A program made the translations under genes and the position numbers. Positions 7,480 to 14,178 of a stretch of DNA of 53,284 bases are shown piece by piece (position 1 is the stretch's first letter; each line of letters opens with the position of its first letter). Source of the DNA: Akkermansiaceae bacterium UBA2367 (GTDB taxonomy: Bacteria > Verrucomicrobiota > Verrucomicrobiia > Verrucomicrobiales > DEV007); the NCBI GenBank assembly GCA_002344525.1, contig DDTJ01000009.1, forward strand, positions 1-53,284, given 5' to 3'. Below the pieces are notes generated by a model. That model was not told where the DNA came from. It ran no database searches and saw nothing but the letters and a program-made list of their open reading frames with translations.

Positions 7480-9524
7480 GCTTCCTCCAGCCCATCCTCC
7501 TCGTCGGGCTGCCCCTGGCCCTGCTGCCGGTGATCATCCACCTCATCAACCAGCACCGCCACCGCACCGTGCGCTGGGCCGCGATGATGTTCCTCCTCGA
7601 CGCGAAGAAGATGACCAAGGGCCTCGCCCGCCTTCGCCAGATCCTCATCCTCGCGATGCGCGTCCTCGCCGTCGCCGCCCTCGTCTTCGCCGCGAGCCGT
7701 CCCCTCGCGGGCGGCTGGATCGGGCTCGCGGGCGGAAAGGCCGACACCCTCCTCGTCCTCCTCGACCGCTCCGCGAGCATGGAGCAGCACAATCTCGAGA
7801 CCGGCGAGTCGAAGCGCTCCGCCGCTCTCGACCGCATCGCCGGACTCATCGAGACGACGGGACATCGCGGCGAGATCGTCCTCATCGACAGCGCCACCCT
7901 CGCGCCGACGCCCTTGACCAGCGCCCAAGCCCTGCGCGACCTGCCCGCGACCGCGCCGACCGCGACCGCCGCCGACATTCCCGCGCTGCTGCGCAAGGCT
8001 ATCGACTGGCTCGACACCCGCGGGGCCGGACGCGCCGACCTCTGGCTCGCCTCCGACCTGCGCCAACCCGACTGGAACCCCGGCTCGGGCGAATGGGAAT
8101 CCCTGCGCGCCGACCTCGCCGCGAGGGAGACGGCGCGACTCTTCCTCCTCGCCTTTCCCGGGACCGAGGCCGACAACGCCTCCATCGCCGTGCGCGAGGT
8201 GAAACGACGCCGTTCCTCCGAAGGCCCCGGCCTCGTCATGGATCTCGTCATCCGCCGCCACGGCCCCGAGGTCGAAGGCACCGAGGCCGTCGTCCCCGTC
8301 GAGATCACCGTCAACGGCACCCGCACCGCGGAGCAGTTCACCGTTTCCGGCGGCGAACTCGTCCTCCTCGGCCATCCCCTCGCCCTCGGACCCGGCAACG
8401 AACGCGGCTGGGGCCGCCTCGACCTGCCCGCCGACGACAATCCCGCCGACAACAGCGCCTTCTTCGTGTTCGACGAACCCGCCTCGCGCCAAACCGTCGT
8501 CCTCAGCGACGACACCCTCGCCGCCGAGGCCATCCGCGCCGCCGCCGCCGCCGCGACCGAAGCGGGCGTCCGCTACGAGGCCATCGTCCTCGGCACCGCC
8601 TCGGCCGCGCAGATCCCCTGGGAGGAGACCGCCCTGCTCTTCTGGCACGCCCCCCTGCCCGCGCCGGACAGCGTCGAAGCCACCCTGCTGCGCCAGCACG
8701 TCGTCGCCGGGCGCAGCCTCGTCCTCCTCCCCCCGCCCGACGAAGGCGGCGGCGAACTCTTCGGCGTGCGATGGGGCGAATGGATCGAAGGAAGCGGCGA
8801 CGACGCCCTCCCCGTCGATTGGTGGCGCACCGAGACCGGGCTGCTCGCCAACACCCGCAACGGTGCGCCCTTGCCCGTGGCCGAGCTCGGCATCTTCCGC
8901 GCCCGGAACTTCGAGGGCGGCACCCTGCCCCTCTTGAGATTGAAGGACGACCATGTCCTCGTCGCCCGCGCCATCCCCGAGAGCGCGGCGGGCGCGGACG
9001 ACAGCGCCTCCGGCCCCATCCACATCTGGGGCACCCTGCCGAGGGCCGACCATTCCAACCTCGCCACCGAAGGCGTCGTCTTCTTCGCCATGACCCACCG
9101 AGCCCTCGAAGCCGGTGCCGCCGCCGTCTCCCGCGCCCGCTCCCTCGAAGTGGGCACAGGAGTGTTGTCAGGATTCCCCGGAGCACGCCCCCTCGACGAA
9201 GCCGCGACCGATTCCAGCGGACTCTCCGCCGGCGCTTGGGAAATCGGCAACGACGAGGCCAGCCGCCGCCTGCTCGCCCTGAACCGCCCCGAACGCGAAG
9301 ACGACCCGCGCGTCCTGAATCCCGAAGCCCTCGAAGCCCTCCTCGCCGGAGTCGACTACCGCCGCATCGACGACGCCGTCGGCAGCGGCTCCTCCCTCGC
9401 CTCCGAAGTCTGGCGTCTCTTCCTCGTCGCCATGGCCCTCGCCCTCCTCGTCGAAGCCATCCTCTGCCTCCCCCCAAAACCGGACGAAGAACCGCAACCC
9501 AACCCTGTCAGGTCCGGGACTTGA
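7476..9524 (+). CDS. BatA-like membrane protein with vWA domain
   Basis: A 682-residue inner-membrane protein. The N-terminus is the double-transmembrane BatA domain (residues 5-25 and 56-75) with the hallmark PVIIHLINQHRHRTVRWAAMMFL. A vWA domain with a degenerate MIDAS (DRSAS at 97-101) follows, then a long periplasmic beta-rich region, a second Rossmann-like segment and a C-terminal membrane helix (about 649-670). It overlaps the DUF58 gene by 4 bp. The last eight codons (NPVRSGT and stop) coincide with a dispersed CCCTGTC repeat that also ends the RND pump gene at 40024, so this tail may be repeat-derived. A role in envelope stress or aerotolerance is known for Bat relatives, but only inferred here. 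Confidence 0.9.
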   Translation: MSFLQPILLVGLPLALLPVIIHLINQHRHRTVRWAAMMFLLDAKKMTKGLARLRQILILAMRVLAVAALVFAASRPLAGGWIGLAGGKADTLLVLLDRSASMEQHNLETGESKRSAALDRIAGLIETTGHRGEIVLIDSATLAPTPLTSAQALRDLPATAPTATAADIPALLRKAIDWLDTRGAGRADLWLASDLRQPDWNPGSGEWESLRADLAARETARLFLLAFPGTEADNASIAVREVKRRRSSEGPGLVMDLVIRRHGPEVEGTEAVVPVEITVNGTRTAEQFTVSGGELVLLGHPLALGPGNERGWGRLDLPADDNPADNSAFFVFDEPASRQTVVLSDDTLAAEAIRAAAAAATEAGVRYEAIVLGTASAAQIPWEETALLFWHAPLPAPDSVEATLLRQHVVAGRSLVLLPPPDEGGGELFGVRWGEWIEGSGDDALPVDWWRTETGLLANTRNGAPLPVAELGIFRARNFEGGTLPLLRLKDDHVLVARAIPESAAGADDSASGPIHIWGTLPRADHSNLATEGVVFFAMTHRALEAGAAAVSRARSLEVGTGVLSGFPGARPLDEAATDSSGLSAGAWEIGNDEASRRLLALNRPEREDDPRVLNPEALEALLAGVDYRRIDDAVGSGSSLASEVWRLFLVAMALALLVEAILCLPPKPDEEPQPNPVRSGT

Positions 9525-9680
9525 CCCTGTCATGCGCACCAAAATGAACGCCTCCCCAACCCACCGACCGGCCTCACTGAGGCCGGCTACAGGCGTTGCC
9601 GCGCCCTCCTGTAGCCGAGGTCATCGACCTCGGCCGCCCAAACCCGCACCCATGACCCGTGACTTCTGACCCGTGACCCT
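9501..9680 (+). repeat. Composite palindromic repeat between BatA-like and vWA genes
   Basis: Three elements are packed here. First, a CCCTGTC...GACCCTGTC repeat (9501-9537) that encodes the BatA-like stop. Second, an inverted pair of hairpins: a GGCCTC-ACT-GAGGCC unit ending GGCTACAGG, and its partner starting CCTGTAGCC with the stem CCGAGGTC-ATC-GACCTCGG (about 9571-9640). Third, tandem ACCCGTGAC repeats (9651-9680) that contain the next GTG start. Neither hairpin is followed by a T-run. Confidence 0.75.
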
Positions 9681-11874
9681 CTCCGACAGCGAACTGACCT
9701 TCTCCTCGACCCCGACGACGATCGTCTTCGGGGTCGCCGTGCTCCTCGTCACGGCGGTCTTCTCCTTCCTCATCTGGAAACGCAGCCGTTTCTCCCTGTC
9801 GAGCGGACTGCTCGAAACCCTGCGTCTCCTCGCCGTCGCCGCCGTCACCCTGACCCTGAACCAGCCCGAATGGCGCGAGACCTACCGGCCCGACCGCAAG
9901 CCCGTCCTCGCCGTGCTCCACGACGCCTCCGGCAGCATGAAGACCGAGGACGTGCCCGTCGCCGAACCCGCAGGCTCGCCCCCCCGCTCCCGTGCGAGCC
10001 TCGCCGCCGAACTGAGCGCTCCCGAAGTCTGGACTCCACTCGCGGGACAATTCGAGATCGTGACCGAGCCCTTCCCCGGCCCCGAGGCGGACGCCGCCGG
10101 CACCGACCTCGGTGGCGCCCTCGCCGGATTGCTCGACCGCCACCCCCAACTCGCCGCCGTCGTCCTCGTCTCCGACGGCGACTGGAACACCGGCGATCCC
10201 CCCTCCCGCGCCGCGACGCGCTACCGCATGGCCGGGATTCCCGTCTTCGCCGTGCCCGCGGGCAGCGAGACGCGCCTGCCCGACCTCGCCGTGACCGCCT
10301 TCGACGCGCCCACCTTCGGACTCGTCGGCAAGCCCGTGCGCCTGCCCTTCACCCTCACCAGCGCCCTGCCCCGCAACCACCCCGCCACCCTCGAAATCCG
10401 CACCAGCGAAGGCGAAACCCTCACCGGCGAGGTCGTCCTGCCCGCGATGGGCCGCCTTCAAGAGACCCTCCTCTGGACCCCCAAGGCCGAAGGCGACTAC
10501 GAACTGACCCTGACCCTGCCGCCCGCCGAGGAGGAGCGCGACACCTCCAACAACTCCCTCACCGCCCCCATCGCCATCCGCAAGGAGCAGCTCAAAGTCC
10601 TCCTCATCGAGTCCTACCCCCGCTGGGAATACCGCTACCTCCGCAACGCCCTCGAACGCGATCCCGGCGTCGAGGTGCGCTGCCTCCTCTTCCACCCCGA
10701 GGGTCACGGAGTCGGCGGAGGCCCCGGCTACCTCGACGCCTTCCCCGAACCCGACGCCCTCTCCTCCTTCGACGTGATCGTCCTCGGCGATGTCGGCGTG
10801 GCCGAGGGCCAGCTCGGCCTCGATCAGGTCACGGCCTTGAAACAGCAAGTCGCGGCGCAGGCCGCGGGGCTCGTCCTCATGCCCGGCTTCCGAGGCCACC
10901 AGATCACCCTGCTCGACACCGTGCTCGGCGACCTCTTCCCCGTGCAGCTCGACACCGCCCAGCCGCGCGGCTGGGGCTCGGCCACGCCGGGACAGTTCGA
11001 GCTGACCGAACTCGGCGCCCGCAGCCTCCTCACCCGTCTCGAAGACACCGAGAACGCCAACGCCAACGTCTGGTCCTCCCTCCCCGGCTTCCAGTGGTAT
11101 GCCGGCGTCGTGCGGGCCAAGGCCGGGTCCGAAGTGCTCGCGACCCACAGTTCCGAGACCAACCGCCACGGACGCATCCCCCTCATCGCCACCAAGACCT
11201 ACGGCACCGGGAAGATCCTCTTCATGGGCACCGACGGGGCTTGGCGCTGGCGCAAGGGGGTCGAGGACAAATACCACTACCGCTTCTGGGGCCAAGTCGC
11301 CCGCTGGATGGCCTACCAGCGCAACATGGCCAGCGACGAGCGCATGAGGCTCTTCTACTCCCCCGACCGGCCTCGCAGCGGCGACACCCTCACCCTGAAC
11401 GCGAACGTCATGAGCGTCGGCGGCGAGCCGCTCCAATCCGCCACCGTCATCGTGCAGATCGCCGCGCCCTCGGGCCGGATCGAGACCGTGCGCCTCCAGC
11501 CCGGTGGCGAGGAGCAATGGGGCCTCTTCACCGGCACCTTCACCCCCGCCGAACCCGGCGAGCACCGCCTTTCCATGACTTGCGCCGAGAACGGCGGCAC
11601 CCTCGACACCGCCCTCACCGTGCAAGGCACGACCCTCGAACGCGTCGGCGAACCCGCCCGCCACGACGTGCTCGACGAGATCGCCCGTCTCACCCGCGGC
11701 GAATTGCTCGCCACCCTCGATCCCGCGCAGATCCGCGAGCGCGTCGCCGCCCTGCCCGAACCCGATCCGGTCGAGCGCCGCCTCCGCCTCTGGGCGCATC
11801 CCGCGTGGATCGGGACCATCGTGGCCTTGCTCGCGATGTTCTGGATCGGGCGGAAGATGGCCGGGGCGGTGTGA
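9673..11874 (+). CDS. vWA membrane protein with glutamine-amidotransferase-like domain
   Basis: A 733-residue inner-membrane protein that completes the MoxR cluster. Two N-terminal membrane helices (about residues 13-35 and 46-63) precede a vWA domain with MIDAS DASGS at 84-88 and the strand VVLVSDGDWNTG. A CARDB/immunoglobulin-like region follows, then a class-I glutamine-amidotransferase-like Rossmann segment beginning LKVLLIESYPRWEYRYLRNA, lacking an obvious catalytic Cys. A further beta domain and a C-terminal helix (about 711-728) complete it. The GTG start lies in the ACCCGTGAC repeat; the next in-frame ATG is far inside the protein, so GTG is accepted. Such proteins accompany MoxR/DUF58/BatA in Planctomycetes and Verrucomicrobiota; the function is unknown. 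Confidence 0.88.
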   Translation: MTLSDSELTFSSTPTTIVFGVAVLLVTAVFSFLIWKRSRFSLSSGLLETLRLLAVAAVTLTLNQPEWRETYRPDRKPVLAVLHDASGSMKTEDVPVAEPAGSPPRSRASLAAELSAPEVWTPLAGQFEIVTEPFPGPEADAAGTDLGGALAGLLDRHPQLAAVVLVSDGDWNTGDPPSRAATRYRMAGIPVFAVPAGSETRLPDLAVTAFDAPTFGLVGKPVRLPFTLTSALPRNHPATLEIRTSEGETLTGEVVLPAMGRLQETLLWTPKAEGDYELTLTLPPAEEERDTSNNSLTAPIAIRKEQLKVLLIESYPRWEYRYLRNALERDPGVEVRCLLFHPEGHGVGGGPGYLDAFPEPDALSSFDVIVLGDVGVAEGQLGLDQVTALKQQVAAQAAGLVLMPGFRGHQITLLDTVLGDLFPVQLDTAQPRGWGSATPGQFELTELGARSLLTRLEDTENANANVWSSLPGFQWYAGVVRAKAGSEVLATHSSETNRHGRIPLIATKTYGTGKILFMGTDGAWRWRKGVEDKYHYRFWGQVARWMAYQRNMASDERMRLFYSPDRPRSGDTLTLNANVMSVGGEPLQSATVIVQIAAPSGRIETVRLQPGGEEQWGLFTGTFTPAEPGEHRLSMTCAENGGTLDTALTVQGTTLERVGEPARHDVLDEIARLTRGELLATLDPAQIRERVAALPEPDPVERRLRLWAHPAWIGTIVALLAMFWIGRKMAGAV

Positions 11875-11893
11875 ATCCGCCGACGCGAAACAC

Positions 11894-11923
11894 TTGCGCC
11901 GTGACGGTATCCCGCGATACCTT
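11894..11923 (+). promoter_or_regulatory. Promoter candidate for the lipoprotein-moaA unit
   Basis: TTGCGC (11894-11899), 18-bp spacer, TACCTT (11918-11923), 23 bases before the ATG at 11947. Confidence 0.4.
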
Positions 11924-11946
11924 TCCTCAAATTCCCCTTACTCCCC

Positions 11947-12405
11947 ATGAGAGCGCTCCTTCTTCTCTCCTTCGCCCTGTTCCTCACCTCCTGCGCCACC
12001 AACTCTGAGCGGCGCATCCAGAGAAACCCCGAACTCTACGCCTCCCTCTCGAAACGCGACAAGGATCTCGTCCAGCGCGGGGCGGTCGCCGAGGGCATGT
12101 CCCGCGACGCCGTCTTCCTCGCTTGGGGACGGCCCGGCCGGGTCATGAGCGGAAGCCGCAGCGGGCGCGGACGCGAACGCTGGGCCTACTTCAGCACCGC
12201 CCCGGTCAGCAATATCTCCGTCGGCTACGGCTACGGAGGCTACGGGCCGCATCCCTTCTATTCCCGCTTCGGCGTCCATCCGCTCTACGGCTATGGCTAC
12301 GGACCGGGCTGGGGCTACGGCAGCGGGGTCGATTTCGTCCCCGTGATCGACCGCACCGTCGAATTCGAGAACGGCAAGGTCGTCGCGTGGGAACGGCTCC
12401 GCTGA
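11947..12405 (+). CDS. Lipoprotein with BamE/SmpA-like segment and Gly/Tyr-rich tail
   Basis: A 152-residue lipoprotein. The signal peptide ends in the lipobox LTSC with acylated C16. Residues about 40-75 (LVQRGAVAEGMSRDAVFLAWGRP) resemble the helix-strand of BamE/SmpA-like outer-membrane lipoproteins. Residues about 95-128 are strongly enriched in Gly and Tyr (repeated GYG), a low-complexity linker. The end returns to a beta strand (TVEFENGKVVAWERL) typical of BamE-like folds. It is therefore probably an outer-membrane lipoprotein of the OmlA fold, but a true BamE role in outer-membrane assembly is not shown. Only 5 bp separate it from moaA, so the two are likely co-transcribed without an evident functional link. 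Confidence 0.8.
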   Translation: MRALLLLSFALFLTSCATNSERRIQRNPELYASLSKRDKDLVQRGAVAEGMSRDAVFLAWGRPGRVMSGSRSGRGRERWAYFSTAPVSNISVGYGYGGYGPHPFYSRFGVHPLYGYGYGPGWGYGSGVDFVPVIDRTVEFENGKVVAWERLR

Positions 12406-12410
12406 CTCCC

Positions 12411-13415
12411 ATGGAGGATCTCTTCGGCCATCGCATCAGCTACCTGCGCGTCTCCATCACGGATCGCTGCAACGAGCGTTGCGAATACTGCATGCCGCAG
12501 ACCGATCTGGACTGGCTCCCGAAATCCGAAGTGCTCAGCTACGAGGAGATCCTGCGCGTCGTCCGCGTCGGGGCCGGACTCGGCATCTCGAACATCCGCG
12601 TCACCGGAGGCGAACCGCTGACCCGCCGCGACGTGGTCTGGTTTTTCGAGCAGCTCTCGCGCATCCCCGGTCTCCGCGACCTCGGTCTCTCCACCAACGG
12701 CACCCTCCTCGCCCGCCCCCTGCCGGACGGGCGCACCACCGCCCGCGCCCTGCGGGACGCGGGAGCGAGCAACGTCAACGTCTCCCTCGACACCCTCGAC
12801 CGCGCCGTCTACGCGAAGACGACGGGCCGCGACCTGCTTCCCGACGCCATCGCCGGGATCGAAGCCGCCCGCGAGGCGGGCTTCGGGCGGATCAAGCTGA
12901 ACACCGTGCTGATGCGCCACCGCAACGAGCACGAACTGTGGGATCTCGCGGCCTTCGCGCAGGAACGCGGGCTGCTCCTGCGCTTCATCGAACTGATGCC
13001 GGTGAGCACCTCCGAAGTCCTCACCGAAGACAACTTCCTCTCCGTCGGCGAGGCGAAGCGGATTCTCGAATTCCGCCTCGGCAAGCTCCTCCCCCGCCCT
13101 GACATCCGCACCAACGGCCCCGCCTCCTACTACGAGGTCGCGGCGACCGGGCAGATCCTCGGCTTCATCGGGGCGATGACGAACCTCCATTTCTGCGAGA
13201 CCTGCAACAAGCTCCGCCTCACCTGCGAGGGCAAGCTGCGCCCCTGCCTCGGGAGCCATCTCGAATTCGACCTCCGCGCCGTCCTCCGCGACCCGGCCAT
13301 GGACGACGCCGACCTCGCCCGCTTCTTCCGGGAGGTCGTCGCCAGCAAACCGGAGAAACACGACTTCCGCGAGAACTACCAGCCAAGGCGGCGCATGGTC
13401 GCGATCGGGGGGTGA
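12411..13415 (+). CDS. moaA: GTP 3',8-cyclase MoaA
   Basis: Radical-SAM enzyme for the first step of molybdenum cofactor synthesis, converting GTP to 3',8-cyclo-GTP. The N-terminal SAM cluster motif is CNERCEYC (C20, C24, C27), followed by the TGGEPL motif (65-70). The second, substrate-binding cluster uses C262, C265 and C279 in CETCNKLRLTCEGKLRPC. The protein ends in the family-typical Gly-Gly. The 334 residues and the ATG at 12411 fit the family; the longer frame upstream overlaps the lipoprotein and is rejected. No other moa or moe gene is in the window, so the rest of the pathway must be elsewhere. Confidence 0.97.
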   Translation: MEDLFGHRISYLRVSITDRCNERCEYCMPQTDLDWLPKSEVLSYEEILRVVRVGAGLGISNIRVTGGEPLTRRDVVWFFEQLSRIPGLRDLGLSTNGTLLARPLPDGRTTARALRDAGASNVNVSLDTLDRAVYAKTTGRDLLPDAIAGIEAAREAGFGRIKLNTVLMRHRNEHELWDLAAFAQERGLLLRFIELMPVSTSEVLTEDNFLSVGEAKRILEFRLGKLLPRPDIRTNGPASYYEVAATGQILGFIGAMTNLHFCETCNKLRLTCEGKLRPCLGSHLEFDLRAVLRDPAMDDADLARFFREVVASKPEKHDFRENYQPRRRMVAIGG

Positions 13416-13450
13416 GAGGGCTTGGTTTCGGCCTTCCTTGAATCCCCCAC

Positions 13451-13759
13451 TCACTCCCTCTCCACCACCACCTCGACCTCGGCGCGGATCTGGTGCTTCT
13501 GCGCCGACGCCAGGACGAGGCTGCGGATCGCGCCGACCGTCTTGCCGCCGCGCCCGATGACGCGACCGCTGTCCTCGGGGTGGAGGAAGACGCGGTAGCA
13601 ATGCACCCCCTCGCGCTCCTCGTGATCGATCTCCACCGCCTCGGGATGCTCGGCGAGGCCGCCGACGACGTAATCAAGGAATTCGTGGATGGCGAGGACG
13701 GGTTCCATGTCGGGATCGGGGGTTCGTGGCACGAAAAAAGGGGACATGCCCGACGGCAT
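13451..13759 (-). CDS. khpA: KH-domain RNA-binding protein (KhpA-like)
   Basis: A small cytoplasmic RNA-binding protein, downstream of rpsP as in many bacteria. The KH GxxG loop is VIGRGGKT near the middle, after the typical helix-strand EFLDYVVGGLAEHPEAVEI. KhpA proteins bind RNA, often with KhpB, and affect cell-division and cell-wall genes; that role is only inferred. Three starts are possible. A GTG at 13798 has no ribosome site. The ATG at 13759 has AAGGAAGGGG just upstream and is used here (102 aa). The ATG at 13708 gives 85 aa, closest to the usual family length. A hairpin with a T-run separates it from rpsP. Confidence 0.88.
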   Translation of the reverse strand: MPSGMSPFFVPRTPDPDMEPVLAIHEFLDYVVGGLAEHPEAVEIDHEEREGVHCYRVFLHPEDSGRVIGRGGKTVGAIRSLVLASAQKHQIRAEVEVVVERE

Positions 13760-13796
13760 TCCCCTTCCTTTGATACCGCCCGAGGCGGCGTCCGTC

Positions 13797-13824
13797 ACGA
13801 AAAAACGATCAGGCGGAGGCCTGA
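13797..13824 (-). terminator. Terminator-like hairpin at the end of rpsP
   Basis: On the minus strand TCAGGC-CTCC-GCCTGA overlaps the last codons and stop of rpsP and is followed by TCGTTTTTT. The 6-bp stem is short. It may attenuate read-through into the KH gene. On the plus strand the same stem is followed a few bases later by a six-T run, so it could act in both directions. Confidence 0.45.
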
Positions 13825-14054
13825 CGCGCTTTTTTGATGAGGCTGCGGACCGTCTCGGAGGGCTGCGCGCCCTTGCCGATCCATGCGTCGGCCTTGCCCA
13901 AGTCGATGTTGAAATTCGTCTTGTCCTGGAGCGGGTCGTAGGTGCCGATCTGCTCGATGAAGGCCCCTTCGCGGCGCGAACGTTGGTCCGCCACGACGAT
14001 GCGGTAGTAGGGGCGGTTCTTCGTGCCCTCGCGTCTCAGTCTGATTTTAACCAT
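13809..14054 (-). CDS. rpsP: 30S ribosomal protein S16
   Basis: A small-subunit ribosomal protein that binds 16S rRNA. The 81 residues begin MVKIRLRREGTKNRPYYRIVVAD, here in outline, the standard S16 N-terminus. DQRSRREGAFIEQIGTYDP and the C-terminal GAQPSETVRSLIKK are also characteristic. In many bacteria the order is ffh-rpsP-khpA-rimM-trmD; only the KH-domain gene is retained next to it here, and the PVC-type haem protein lies upstream. The ATG at 14054 is the only sensible start. Confidence 0.98.
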   Translation of the reverse strand: MVKIRLRREGTKNRPYYRIVVADQRSRREGAFIEQIGTYDPLQDKTNFNIDLGKADAWIGKGAQPSETVRSLIKKARQASA

Positions 14055-14178
14055 AACCCGTGCTTGATTCTTGAGTGGGGAACCCGCCTTCTTTCGGCGG
14101 GAAAGGAACTGGATACTTTGGAATCGGAAAAAATCAAACGCTAGTTTTCCAGGAATTCTCCGGATTCAGAGGCCAGCG

